Source: Schistocephalus solidus (taxonomy: Eukaryota > Platyhelminthes > Cestoda > Diphyllobothriidea > Diphyllobothriidae). Taken from it: DNA of 64,000 nucleotides. A program made the position numbers and the translations under genes. Under the pieces are notes generated by a model. That model did no database searches, had not been told where the DNA came from, and saw nothing but the letters and a program-made list of their open reading frames with translations. Below, piece after piece: positions 20,893 to 32,530 of this stretch. The DNA lies in assembly GCA_017591395.1 (NCBI GenBank), contig WEDG01005299.1, positions 62,001 through 126,000 of the forward strand. Direction: 5' to 3'. How positions within the stretch are numbered: position 1 is the stretch's first letter; every line of letters starts with the position of its first letter.

Positions 20893-21669
20893 CCCTCAAT
20901 AAATTGAATTGAATTGAATTGAATTTAGTTCGGGTAGCATCAGCACTAATCTGGCTTTACCGCCCATCGCTACCTCACTGGTAGACGTTGCACCAACATG
21001 CGATGTTGAAGAGGTTGGCGAATTTGTAAAGCCAAAGAAGAAAAGGTCTAAGAAGAACAAGTCGTGCAGAGACTTGGTTCCAGCCTGCCCAACATCCGGC
21101 TCATCTTGGCCTATCAGGCAAAGTGAGCTGGTTACCAATACTCACTCAGCTGAAAGATCTGAGTTACAAACGGGCCCTAGATTGAGTCGCAAACAGAATG
21201 TAGTCATTAAAGGTGTCCCGGAGTCAGCTTCAATTACTCCAAAGGAGCGAGTTAAACATGACTTGGAACTCCTTCAATTGTATGCAAAAACGCTGCTGAC
21301 GGACGGCGAGTCCATTCATATTCTCAAGGTATATAGAATAGGGAAGGCTCTGTCTACACCCGATTCAAATCCTCGACCAAGACCTCTTAAAATCATCTTG
21401 GAAAACGAAGCGCAGGCACAGCTCCTGCTACAGAGAAAATCAACCCTGCGGGGTCCGCATTCTGAAGTGTTTTTTCAACCGGAATATGGGTTGAAAGAGC
21501 GAATGAAAATGCGACAGCTAATAATAGAACTGAAAACACGAAAGACCAATGGCGAGGCAAATCTCAAAATAAGGGATGGACAGATAGTTCAAGTGAAAAG
21601 AGCATTTCTCTCGCCGAAGGCAGTCACCCTGACAGCCTAACTGTCCCGTTTCAGAAACCAAAAACGTGC

Positions 21670-22330
21670 CCACTAAAACTAATTGTCATCAATGCCAGAT
21701 CTCTGCTTAATAAGATGCCTTTGCTCCAGACTGTGGTTTTCATCCACTGCCCGGACATTGTAATAGTTACAGAGACATGGGCAACACCCTGTGTATTCGA
21801 CTCCGAACTCTCTTTTCTAGGCTTCGCTTACATTCGGAATGACCGACATGAGGGCCGTGGCGGAGGAAGCTGTATCTATGTTAGGCAAGCACTTACATTT
21901 TTTCCATTGGGCTATCGACAATTTACCGCGGTAGAGGAGAGCTGTTGGCTCCGAGTAGTCCTAAAAGATAACTACTCTTTACTCGTTGGTAGTGTCTATC
22001 GCCCACCCAATGCCAGTGAGGATTACGATCTTTGTCTCTCGCTGGCATTTCACGCCGCAGCTGACTTAAATCTGAAGTACTGCTTGATTGCAGGTGACTT
22101 CAATCTTTCTGAAGTTCACTGGTTGCCAACTTCAGGTCCTGCAAAGTTCGAAGACCTACTTGAGGCCATAGATATAGGCATGTGGGACCAGGAAGTTGAT
22201 TTTCCCACCCGAGGATCAAACACACTTGATCTTATTTTTTTAAAAGCTGCCAGCCATCGTCAGTGTCACCTTTAGATCCACTTGGGAATTCTGATCATAC
22301 TATAGTTCTTTCTACACTAGAACTAGAGGC
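21670..22330 (+). pseudogene. LINE-H endonuclease (APE type)
   Basis: Open from the ORF2 start region to 22275: LKLIVINARSLLNK, VTETWATP (catalytic Glu), FAYIRNDRHEGRGGGSCIY, VGSVYRPPNAS, CLIAGDFNLSEVHW (Asp/Asn) and FPTRGSNTLDLIF. A one-base change near 22250 shifts the frame before the final NSDHTIVL motif, the catalytic SDH. The enzyme would nick target DNA to prime reverse transcription. Confidence 0.85.
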
Positions 22331-22734
22331 TCCTGAAACGTTTTCCAAAAAATAAAGCTTTTTCCGTGATTTCAGATCAGCAAATATGAGGGAATTGATA
22401 ACACACCTAAATTCCCACGACTGGACTAACTTCTTTGTATGTTCTCGTTTTTTTCCCCGTAAGAAAATAATTAATGTCAAGGATGAATTCTACCTACCTT
22501 AATCATTCCGCCGTAGACTGCGTATACTCTACTATCGTTTTTATCTACAAAACGACACCTCCGTCCTGCCCTTGATCCAGAAAATGTTTGAAGAGGCTTA
22601 GAGGCTGTCTGACGAAAAACGACAAGCCGATGAGGTTAACTTTGCCAAAAACCTTTCGTTAAATGTTGCAAAGCTCTTTTCGCGCACAGTAAAAACGCAG
22701 AGAGGCCTTAGGAAACCCAATAGCTGACGCTAAG

Positions 22735-24550
22735 TTGACTGCTGATAGCTTCAATGTTTTCTTGTCTAGAACGTTTAGTGAACATACCGTCGCGCCCTTT
22801 CCTAACATCCGGGTTTGGACCGGTAACGTCCTCGAAACCAAAACTTTTACCCTCTGGGACGTGACCGTAGCCATTCGGCGTTTTCGTCAATCTTACAGTC
22901 CTAGACCAGATGGCGTCCCGGTCAGCGTTCTAAAGGCGGATGCAAACGATATTTTTCCGTCCCTTCTGTATAAGATATTTAATCTTGCTCTTGAAATTGA
23001 AACTTTCCCTATTTTATGGAAGGAATCGCACATACTGCCTTTTCCGAAACACGGCCGACCTACGTCATTTGACGACTTTAGACCAATAAATACACTACCA
23101 GCAGTCTCGAAGATCTTCGAGTCCTTGATCAAAGACAAGATGATGTGTCATCTAAGAGAAAATTACCAAGTTAATGCCGTTCAGCATGGTTTTCCCGCAA
23201 AAAGGTCTTGTGACACTTGCCAGCTCTCTTTCTTTGATCATGTGCTACAATCTAGAGACAGCGGTTTTGCAATTTACACCGTTAACTTCGATTTCACTAA
23301 GGCTTTTAATCGTGTTGACCATGATCTCCTTCTGCTGAAACTTACCTCCTTCGGCATAGGTAACAAGCTTCTGAACTTAATATTTTCCTATTTGAATGCT
23401 CGCGCACAACGGGTTAAAATTTCTGATGTTATCTCCAACCCCACGCATGTGAGGAGCGGAGTTATTCAGGGCAGCGTGCTCGGCCCGCTTCTATTTTGCC
23501 TCTTTGTCAACGATGTTCCTGATTGTTTTCAGTATGGTAGGCCCTTTCTGTACGCTGACGATTTTAAAGTTGCCTATCGATATAAACCGATTGATCGCAA
23601 CATCGTGCTTGAGCTCTTAAAAATGGATCTTCAGGCCTTCGCTCAGTGGTGTCGCACATGGCACCTCTCACTTTCTTGGCAAAGTGCTCCGTTATGGTTA
23701 TTGGCGACAACCATCAGCCCCACCTAAGCATAGATGGTCACGATCTTAACGTGCCCGGAGTTATAAAGGATCTGGGCGTATCATATTTGAGTAGTCTTAA
23801 TCTGTCAGAGCACTGCACCCTGATTGTCTCGAAAGCACGCCAAACTACTGGGTTTATTCTCAGAAATTTCAAAACCGTCAAAATTAGAATCAGCCTCTAT
23901 AAAATGTATGTCAGGCCTAGTCTGGAATACTGCTCATTCTATTTAGTCTTCTGCACGCTAGTGAACGAAAGAAGATAGAATCAGTCCAGCACTTCTTTAC
24001 AAAAAGTGTTTTCTATTCAGATTACCGAAACCTGTCCAATCACCAACGCTGTGAGCTTACAAGCCTTGACCCGCTGTGGCTTCGCAGATTACAGAAGGGA
24101 CTATTTTTACTGTTTAAACTACTAAACAGTTGTACATTTAACCCCCTTACATCTCTGAGGCACCTCCACCACTCTCGGCGCACCAGTCATCGAGATGTAT
24201 TTTTATTTCTTCCTTTGGCACGCACAGTTAGATACCGACAGTTTTTTTCGGTAAACGCTATAGCAATCTGGAATAAGCTACCTAGAAGTATCAAAATTCA
24301 GCAAAGCTATCCCTTGTTTATGCGAATTGTCACTAGTTTTCTACATTCAGGACACCTTCCAAAACTTTTGGGTGCTGACTCTGTTGAAGCTCTCTTCGGT
24401 TCTGCTGAGGGCAATATTACTGGCTCTGCAGACCTCAATCGGCTTATTTCTCAGTCGACAGCGGACAGACGCTCGCCGACATACCTGCTGGCGCAGAAAA
24501 CCGGATCCGTAACACTAAATGGAGAGGTTCTTCACCAGCACCTGTGTTAA
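22735..24550 (+). pseudogene. LINE-H reverse transcriptase and C-terminal domain
   Basis: The main frame 22735-23727 has WKESHILPFPKHGRP, DDFRPINTLPAVSKIFE, VQHGFPAKRSCDTCQ, VNFDFTKAFNRVDHDLL (first catalytic Asp), GVIQGSVLGPLLFCL and PFLYADDFKV (catalytic Asp pair). After a frameshift the thumb continues at 23646-23978, IKDLGVSYLSSLNL to YVRPSLEYC, and the C-terminus at 24215-24550 ends in LTGS/TLNGEVLHQHLC-type sequence. YADD with CDTC-type residues places it nearer LINE-B and LINE-G than LINE-A. Confidence 0.85.
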
Positions 24551-24585
24551 CGCGTCTCAGTCCAGAACTTTTATTAATCAATAAT

Positions 24586-24644
24586 CTGCAGTTTTTTCTC
24601 CTGAAAACACCTGAAACATCAATCAGGAGTTTTTTCACTGTCAG
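24586..24644 (+). ncRNA. Class II U-loop hairpin, LINE-H (ENE-like)
   Basis: CUGCAG (24586-24591), six U, CUCCUGA (24598-24604), an 18-nt loop, UCAGGAG (24623-24629), six U, CACUGUCAG. The inner helix is seven perfect pairs. The outer helix is CAG-CUG, extendable to the flanking CUG...CAG with mismatch. It lies about 40 nt before the 3' end of the element. Confidence 0.65.
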
Positions 24645-24690
24645 CTTGACCCTCTACTGTATATATATATTTATTTTTCAAAAGCCGACG

Positions 24691-25465
24691 GGATAACGAG
24701 AGGAATTTGCTCCAGAGAGCAGTTCACAATCCCAAATTGCTCTATAGCTATGTACGAAAAAGCACACGTAACAGAAACCCGATTCCTATCATGAGAAACG
24801 ATGACGGTTTCGAGATATCAGAAAATAAAAACAAAGCTGAATACTTTTCCCAGTTCTTTCTGTTGGTTTTCACCAGAGCAGTTGTTTTTATTCCATCTAG
24901 TAACGAGACTATGAGAGCACCACTTATTCAGGATATGCTCTTTCGAGAATAGCCGGTATTTGAAGAACTAAAAAGTCTGAAGGCATGTAAATCCCCTTGC
25001 CCCGACGAGATTTCAGCAAAGCTACTCCTCGAACGTGCTAGAGAACTGGCAAAACCGCTATCCTTTCTGTGCCAGAAATCATTCGATACGGGAATTATCC
25101 CTGCCGACTGAAAAAGAGCCCACATCCCACCGCTTCACAAAAGTGGTAGTCGTGCATTTGCTACAAACTACAGGCCTGTCAGCCTGACCTCAATCTGTTG
25201 CAAGGTTATTGAGAAGGTTGTCAAAAATGAATTGATGATTTATTTCGAAACCCGTTACCTCTAATCAACTGCACAATATGGTTTTTGTATAGGAAGATCG
25301 TGTGTTACGAACTTTCTTTATACGATGCAAAGCTGGACAAAAGCACTCGATGCAAAAGACCCTGTGCATGTGGCCTACATTGATTTCCAGAAGGCCTTCG
25401 GTAGTGTTCCACACCAGCGTCTCATTTACAAGCTGAGAATGTTTGGTATTAGAGGCAAACTTCCT
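24691..25465 (+). mobile_element. LINE-C, first reverse transcriptase part (C1)
   Basis: Plus-strand frame pieces: FEISENKNKAEYFSQFF, KACKSPCPDEISAKLL, a stop in the FDWK-type motif (IIPAD then stop), NYRPVSLTSICCKVIEK, a damaged QHGF motif, VAYIDFQKAFGSVPHQRL and FGIRGKL. It breaks exactly before the motif that resumes at 29200, so LINE-B copy B1 is inserted here. Catalytic context is present but stops show it is dead. Confidence 0.82.
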
Positions 25466-25739
25466 TTTTCAAATGCACGTTTTCCGCCAATTTTTGCTAA
25501 CGTCCCTCAAAATCTCATTTCTCTGCCACCCCCCTTTCTTTCAAACGCCACAATATAGCCTTCCCTTCCAAGGTTTTCATCCAAATATGCCGCTGTACAA
25601 TAATCTCAGTTCTCTTAACAGTAACATTTCGACAAATTGTAGACCAGAGCAATTTTGTTTCCCACCTTTCGTTTCTTCTTTCCAGTTTTCTTCTCCGCCA
25701 CCAAATTATCCTTTTTTATAAATACTGATGAGCGTAACC

Positions 25740-26380
25740 TGCCGCTCAGGAATACGCTCAGCTTAGTTTCACTCAATGCGAGGTCAGTTGTAAATAAGAT
25801 GGCTGAGCTTAGAACAGTAGCCTTTGAGCTTGATCCAGATGTGCTGTGCATCACTGAATCCTGGGCTTACTCTCTTATTTCTGACTCGACGCTTGCTATA
25901 GATAATGTCAATTTGTACCGACAAGACCGCGCTGAAAAACGTGGCGGTGGTTGCCTCCTTTATATTTAGTCATCCTTTGTACATTTCCCTTTTCATCTGA
26001 ACATTTCGTCTTTTTCTGGAAATGTATGCTTTGCTTCAGTCGTCCTCCCGCACAATAAAAAAGCGGTAATTGGCTGTGTCTATAATCCTCCGTGTTATTC
26101 TGGCAATGAAAGTGAGCTCTGTGAACTATTTGAAAAAATTGCAGACACTCAGTTTGATGTCAAAATAATCGTAGGCGATTTTAATCTGCCAGACATTGAC
26201 TGGCAGGCCAATTCCTCTCCGCCTAAACATCAGAAATTGGTCGATACTATTAACTTTACAAACATGTCCCAACTGGTCAGATCAGTTACTAGAAATGACA
26301 ACATTTTAGATTTAATTTTTACAAACGATGTCTTCCCTCTCTTCATGAATTTTCATCGTGATCTATTTTACAAGTGATCA
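25740..26380 (+). pseudogene. LINE-B endonuclease
   Basis: SLVSLNARSVVNKMAEL, LCITESWAYSLI (catalytic Glu) and KRGGGCLLYI are open to 25969, where a frame change or stop falls. VIGCVYNPPCYSG, IIVGDFNLPDIDW (Asp/Asn) and LDLIFTND follow. The SDH equivalent (TSDHAIIH) is in the next frame at 26365. Two or three lesions inactivate it. Confidence 0.8.
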
Positions 26381-28458
26381 CGCAATAATTCACTGTTGTC
26401 TTCCAGTTCCCCTTCTTACGAAGCCTGAGGTTAAATGCAATAACCTCGACTTTGATAACATAAACCATGAAACAGTAAATAATTTCGTAAGCACTCTAGA
26501 TTGGCATAGCATATTCTCAATCAACGATCTAAACTTTTTTCGTGAGCTATTGCAGAGCCTCACAGAAATAATCCAGGCTTTTATCCCGTTTAAGATTTTT
26601 AATTCACATTCAGCTTCTTCTACTGTTCCGCATTTTCTCCAGAACAGACTTAAAAAATTACAAAACCAACTTAAACATTCATCTAAAAGCTCTTTGTCAG
26701 TTCATTTAAGGATTGCACAAATATTTGAATTAACATCGAGAATAAGGCTCGCGCGAGATAAGCGTAGGGAGTCTCGGGCACTAAGTGATGCCAATTCATC
26801 CAAATCTGTTGCTCAACTCTTTCATGTTCGGTCATCGGCTAAGCGTCTGAATGTAACTCCGCCCTTACTCGACTGTAACCAGAAAATTTGTTACAGATGA
26901 TTTGGGCAAAGCAGAATTGTTAAACTCGTTTTTTGCCAACCACTTTACCACTGAAACTAGCCCCACTCCCACAATTCCTCTGCTTTCAAATTGGCTTCTA
27001 TCAACTATTAATTTCTCGCCTTCATGTATTCAAAAAGAAATAGCTCACCTAAAAAATTCACATTCAGTTGGAACTGATAACATTCCAAACTCACTTATTA
27101 AACATTTAAGGGATTTTCCACATTTGCTAAGCAAATTATTCTCAGTATTTCTCGAAAATGGTTTTTTCCCCGATTATTGGAAAACTTCTATTATAATACC
27201 AGTTTTTAAATCTGGTTCCCGCTCGGACATTCATAACTATCGCGGTGTTCATAAAACGCCCTCTCTTGCTAAACTCTTCGAAAAACTAATTGCAAAACAA
27301 ATCACGGATTTTTGCATAAGCAATAAAATTATCAACTTTTCCCAACACGACTTTTTACCGGACCGTTCTTGTGAAACCTGCCACATGTCTTTTCTAAATC
27401 TACTAACATCTCCTCGTAATGATCATCTATCTGTAGTAGTTATCTATTTTGATCTTTGTAAGGCATTCGATAAGGTGCCTCATAAACGACTTCTAGCTAA
27501 ACTAGAAGCAAAAGTATTTCGTAGTCCCCTTACTGACTTTATTAGATCACACCTAAATGATCGAAAACAAAAAGTTTTAGTAGGGTCCTCATACTCAAGT
27601 GCTACCCTGATTGTTAGTGGTGTCCTTCATGGTACCGTATTAGGTCCTTTGTTGTTCTTACTGTATATAAATGATATTTCATCGATAGTTAAACATTCTC
27701 AATCTTTTATTTATGCTGATGACCTCAAATGCGTGTATTCCTTCTCTAACTCTACGACCGAACGGTGCCTAGAACAAATTCATTCAGACTTACACGCTCT
27801 TTCGGCCTGGAGCTCCACATGGCTAATTGAGTTCTCACCTACTAAGTGTCGCTACATGAGTTTTGGGCCTGTAAGGCTGCCGCAACCTCTTATCTTTGAA
27901 GGTTGCCATATGATTGAATGTTCCTCCATCAAGGACTTGGGCTTAAGCTACACCAATAAATTAGATCTTTCGCCTCATGCCGATAGAATTACGGCCAAAG
28001 CTCCTCAGATTTGCGGCTTTATTTCTTATAATTTCTACCTTCCTGAAATTATATTAAGACTTTTTCGTATGTTTGTACTTCCCATTCTTGAATTTTGCTG
28101 TCCTTTCTTCGGTTTGATGAACGAATCTAGCCGTTCAAAAATTGAAAATGTCCAAAGACATTTCACAAAAAAACTCCTATTTCCGACTCTTTCAACTACT
28201 TCCTACTCAACAAGATGCCAGCTAACGAAGCTAAAATTTCTTTGGGTCAGGAGACTTGAAGCAGGCTTTTGTCTCCTTTTTCGACTAAATAATAGTTCAA
28301 CTCTCCCCAAGATTTCTGTCATTACCGCCGTTAGTCTTCCTTATAACCTAAGAAATTCTGCACTAATTATACCTCCCCTGCATCCTCCACGTGTAAACGC
28401 TCTCTCTTCTTTGCTTCTAGGTATAGTTTTCTTTGGAATAACTTGCCAATTGAAATAA
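26358..28458 (+). pseudogene. LINE-B reverse transcriptase and linker
   Basis: The linker frame (26358-26900) ends in a stop at the phrase QKICYR. The next frame (26902-28458, 518 codons) is long and intact: PDYWKTSIIIPVFKSGSRS, HNYRGVHKTPSLAKLFEK, FSQHDFLPDRSCETCH, VIYFDLCKAFDKVPHKRL (first catalytic Asp), GVLHGTVLGPLLFLLY, FIYADDLKCVYSF (Asp pair), WSSTWLIEFSPTKC and IKDLGLSYTNKLDL. The thumb then continues to a frameshift at about 28450 before the ending LSAFKRRL. GVLHG replaces the common GVPQG. All catalytic Asp residues are present; the single in-frame lesion upstream and the missing 5' end make this copy non-autonomous. Confidence 0.85.
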
Positions 28459-28935
28459 GGTCGTTTAACTAGTCTATCTGCATTCAAGCGAAGACTGCAC
28501 ATTTATCTTAACACTGATTCTATTAACCTTTTATTTTCCTCATCTTTTCCCAGTAGCTTTCCCCATGACTCGGAGAAAGGACCATCGGGAATTTGAGTAA
28601 CCCTCTTGAAACTATATTTACGCTACCTCGGGAGACGCCCATGAACTATAATGTCTCCTTATATCACCCGTCCTCCAAACGATGACGTCATTCGGACGTA
28701 CAAATTCGGTGGTCCACAGTCTTAAATGCTGCGGTTTCTTTGGATACTAACCATCATCAGAATTCAATTCTGGATCCTATGATGCTGAGGACTTAAGTTC
28801 ATTGACGCATTTTTCGTGAGATTCTGTTTCATACGCCTAAGTGATCAAGAACGAATCACCTCGACGTTTCATTATCTCATTCTGAAATGCTACTGCAGTA
28901 TTACCCTATTCTACCACCTGACTATTTTTTTCTAA

Positions 28936-29021
28936 GCAGTTTTTTTCTCCTACCTTCTATTCGAAAATGAAGGCCTATTGAACTCTGCCTCCATTTTTCA
29001 TGGTAGGAGTTTTTTCACTGC
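28936..29021 (+). ncRNA. Class II U-loop hairpin, LINE-B copy B1 (ENE-like)
   Basis: GCAG (28936-28939), seven U, CUCCUACC (28947-28954), a 47-nt loop, GGUAGGAG (29002-29009), six U, CACUGC (29016-29021). The helices are identical to B3; the U tracts vary in length by one. Confidence 0.65.
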
Positions 29022-29199
29022 CTATTTTTTTCTAGTTCACCATTAATTTTTAAAAACATTGCTAACTGTTGACATAGCAGGACAAGTTATGAATTTGTAC
29101 ATTTTATCTGTATACATTGTCATAACTTTATTTCGTTACTAATGTTTGCTTAGACAGTACCTTCCCGGTGCTAACCAAATATAAATGTTAAATTCTAAA

Positions 29200-29339
29200 A
29201 AAAACGTGGATCAAGAATTTTCTCGTTGGTCCTTCCCAAGTGGTCTGTGTAGGTGGTTCGCGATCAAAGCGCACATTCATCGAGAGTGGAGTCCCACAAG
29301 GTTCATTGCTCTGACCAATCCTTTTTCTCTTGTTCATTA
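29200..29339 (+). mobile_element. LINE-C reverse transcriptase remnant between B1 and B2
   Basis: Reads TWIKNFLVGPSQVVCVGG, then FIESGVPQGSLL, stop, PILFLLFIN. This is the direct continuation of the frame that stopped at 25465, and it ends just before the expected ND..LDC..FADD region. That region is found, in the right strand and register, at 47783. Confidence 0.8.
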
Positions 29340-29517
29340 ATTTAGAATTAAGAATTTATATTTGGTTAGCACCGGGAAGGTACTGTCTAAGCAAACATTA
29401 GTAACGAAATAAAGTTATGACAATGTGTGCAGATAAAATGTACAAATTCATAAATTGTCCTGCTATGTCAACAGTTAGCAATGTTTTTAAAATTAATGGT
29501 GAACTAGAAAAAAATAG

Positions 29518-29602
29518 GCAGTGAAAAAAACTCCTACCATGAAAATGGAGGCAGAGTTCAATAGGCCTTCATTTTCGAATAGAAGGTAGGAGAAAAAACC
29601 GC
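29518..29602 (-). ncRNA. Class II U-loop hairpin, LINE-B copy B2 (ENE-like)
   Basis: In RNA sense GCGG, six U, CUCCUACC, loop, GGUAGGAG, seven U, CACUGC. The outer helix has a G-U in place of A-U, so pairing survives a substitution. Confidence 0.65.
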
Positions 29603-32530
29603 TTAGGAAAAAATAGTCAGGTGGTAGAATAGGGTAATACTGCAGTAGCATTTCAGAATGAGATAATGAAACGTCGAGGGTGATTCGTTCTTGATCACTT
29701 AGGCGTATGAAACAGAATCTCACGAAAATGCGTCAATGAACTTAAGTCCTCAGCATCATAGGATCCAGAATTGAATTCTGATGATGGTTAGTATCCAAAA
29801 GAAACCGCAGCATTTAAGACTGTGGACCACCGAATTTGTACGTCCGAATGACGTCATCGTTTGGAGGACGGGTGATATAAGGAGACATTATAGTTCATGG
29901 GCGTCTCCAGGTAGCGTAAATATAGTTTCAAGAGGGTTACTCAAATTCCCGATGGTCCTTTCTCCGAGTCATGGGGAAAGCTACTGGGAAAAAGATGAGG
30001 AAAATAAAAGGTTAATAGAATCAGTGTTAAGATAAATGTGCAGTCTTCGCTTGAATGCAGATAGACTAGTTAACGACCTTATTTCAATTGGCAAGTTATT
30101 CCAAAGAAAAACTATACCTAGAAGCAAAGAAGAGAGCGTTTACACGTGGAGGATGCAGGGGAGGTATAATTAGTTAAAATTTCTTAGGTTATAAGGAAGA
30201 CTAACGGGGGTAATGACAGAAAGCTTTGGGAGAGTTGAACTATTATTAAGACGAAAAAGGAGACAAAAGCCTGCTTCAAGTCTCCTGACCCAAAAGAAAT
30301 TTTAGCTTCGTTAGCTGGCATCTTGTTGAGTAGGAAGTAGTTAAAGAGTCGGATATAGGAGTTTTTTTGGTGAAATTTCTTTGAACATTTTCAATTTTTG
30401 AACGGCTAGATTCGTTCATCAAACCGAAGAAAAGGACAGCAAAAATTCAAGAATGGGAAGTACAAACGTACGATAAAGTCTTAATTTAATTTCAGGAAGG
30501 TAGAAATTATAAAGAAATAAAGCCGCAAATCTGAGCAGCTTTGGCCGTAATTCTATCGGCATGAGGCGAAAGATCTAATTTATTGGTGTAGCTTAAGCCC
30601 AAGTCCTTGATGGAGGAACATTCAATCATATGGCAACCTTCAAAGATAAGAGGTTGCGGCAGCCTTACAGGCCCAAAACTCATGTAGCGACACTTAGTAG
30701 GTGAGAACTCCATTAGCCATGTGGAGCTCCAGGCCGAAAGAGCGTCTAAGTCTGAATGAATTTGTTCTAGGCACCGTTCGGTTGTAGAGTTAGAGAAGAA
30801 TAAACGCATTTGAGATCATCAGCATAAATAAAAAGATTGAGAATGTTTAACTATCGATGAAATATCATTTATATACAGTAAGAACAACAAAAGGACCTAA
30901 TACGGTACCTTGAAGGACACCACTGACAATCGGGGTAGGACTTGAGTATGAGGACCCTACTAAAACTTTTGTTTTCGATCATTTTAGGTATGATCTAATA
31001 AAGTCAGTAAGGGGACTACGGAATCCTATAGCTTCTAGTTTAGCTAGAAGTCGTTTATGAGGCACCTTATCGAATGCCTTACTAAGATCAAAATAGATAA
31101 CTACTACAGATAGATGATCATTACGAAGAGAGGTTAGTAGATTTAGAAAAAGACATGTGGCAGGTTTCACAAGAACGGTCCGGTAAGAAGCCGTGTTGGG
31201 AAAAGTTGATAATTTTATTGCTTATGCAAAAATCCGTGATTTGTTTTGCAATTAGTTTTTCGAAGAGTTTAGCAAGAGAGGGCGTTTTATGAACACCGCG
31301 ATAGTTATGAATGTCCGAGCGGGAACCAGATTTAAAAACTGGTATTATAATAGAAGTTTTTCAATAATCGGGGAAGAAACCATTTTCGAGAAATACTGAG
31401 TATAATTTGCTTAGTAAAGGTGGAAAATCCCTTAACTGTTTAATAAGTGAGTTTGGAATGTTATCAGTTCCAACTGAATGTGAATTTTTAGGTGAGCTAT
31501 TTCTTTTTGAATACATGAAGGCGAGAAATTAATAGTTGTTAGAAGCGAATTTGAAAGCAGAGGAATTGTGGGAGTGGGGCTAGTTTCAGTGGTAAAGTGG
31601 TTGGCAAAAAAACGAGTTTAACAATTCTGCTTTGCCCAAATCATCTGTAACAAATTTTTCTGTTACAGTCGAGTAAGGGCGGAGTTACATTCAGACGCTT
31701 AGCCGATGACCGAACATGAAAGATTTGAGCAACAGATTTGGATGAATTGGCATCACTTAGTGCCCGAGACTCCCTACGCTTATCTCGCGCGAGCCTTATT
31801 CTCGATGCTAATTCAAATATTTGTGCAATCCTTAAATGAACTGACAAAGAGCTTTTTAGATGAATCTTTAAGTTGCTTTCGTAATTTTTTTAAGTCTGTT
31901 CTGGAGAAAATGCGGAACAGTAGAAGAAGCTGAATGTGAATTAAAAATCTTAAACGGGATAAAAAGCCTGGATTTTTTTCTGTGAGGCTCTGCAATAGCT
32001 CACGGAAAAAAAGTTTAGATCGTTGATTGAGAATATGCTATGCCAATCTAGAGTGCTTACGAAATTATTTACTGTTTCATGGTTTATGTTAGCAAAGTCG
32101 AGGTTATTGCATTTTAAACTCAGGCTTCGTAAGAAGGGGAATTGGAAAACAACAGTGAATTATTGCGTGATCACTTGTAAATAGATCATGATGGAAATTC
32201 ATAAAGAGAGGGTGAACATCGTTTTGTAAAAATTAAATCTAAAAATGTTGTCATTTCTAGTAACTGATCTGACCAGTTGGGACATGTTTGTAAAGTTAAT
32301 AGTATCGACCAATTTCTGATGTTTAGGCGGAGAGGAATTGGCCTGCCAGTCAATGTCTGGCAGATTAAAATCGCCTACGATTATTTTTGACATCAAACTG
32401 AGTGTCTGCAACTTTTTCAAATAGTTCACAGAGCTCGCTTTCATTGCCAGAATAACACGGAGGATTATAGACACAGCCAATTACCGCTTTTTTTATTGTG
32501 CGGGAGGATGACTGAAGCAAAGCATACATT

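Larger units (their letters stand above)
19324..20924 (+). mobile_element. LINE-A copy A8, nested in LINE-H ORF1
   Basis: A 1.6-kb, 5'-truncated copy from the fingers of the reverse transcriptase to the tail. Comparison with LINE-H copy 1 shows the empty site (CCACCRGTACTTAGTTCGG). The insert starts at TCCGCAC and shares ACTT microhomology with the target. It ends in TTGAA repeats followed by TTAGTTCGG. Target duplication is at most two bases. It keeps the class I hairpin (20862-20892). Confidence 0.9.
18791..21640 (+). pseudogene. LINE-H ORF1 protein, interrupted by LINE-A
   Basis: Starts MPNSSSISLLSQKIGPRP, then SPPAKRGKSS, YEDETCMGC, and a coiled coil QQKFSRMEQEISNLRQEI (to 19198, where a stop or frameshift falls). 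LINE-A occupies 19324-20924. ORF1 then continues with a lysine/arginine-rich segment KPKKKRSKKNKS at about 21030 and, from 21074, RKQNVVIKGVPES, HDLELLQLYAKTLL and RPRPLKIILENEAQAQLLLQ. This is an RRM-like C-terminal half ending at 21640. The role known for such proteins is RNA binding in the LINE ribonucleoprotein. Confidence 0.8.
18481..24690 (+). mobile_element. LINE-H, nearly full length, with LINE-A A8 nested in ORF1
   Basis: Order: 5' UTR (18481-18790), ORF1 (18791-19323 and 20925-21640), endonuclease (21670-22330), reverse transcriptase (22735-23727, then other frames to 24550), and 3' UTR with class II hairpin and an AT-rich end. Copy 1 at 1-2196 gives the uninterrupted ORF1 for comparison and defines the nested insertion exactly. 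About 4.6 kb without the insert. Frames are broken at several points (for example 22276, 22700, 23727 and 23978), so it is inactive as it stands. Confidence 0.88.
25466..29195 (+). mobile_element. LINE-B copy B1, 5'-truncated in ORF1
   Basis: Contains the last part of ORF1/linker, endonuclease (25740-26380), reverse transcriptase (26902-28458), and a 3' UTR with class II hairpin (28936-29021) and an AAATTCTA-type tail. Compared with B2 it lacks the upstream ORF1 region. It is inserted in LINE-C between GKL and TWIKNF. This is the best-preserved LINE-B in the window. Confidence 0.88.
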
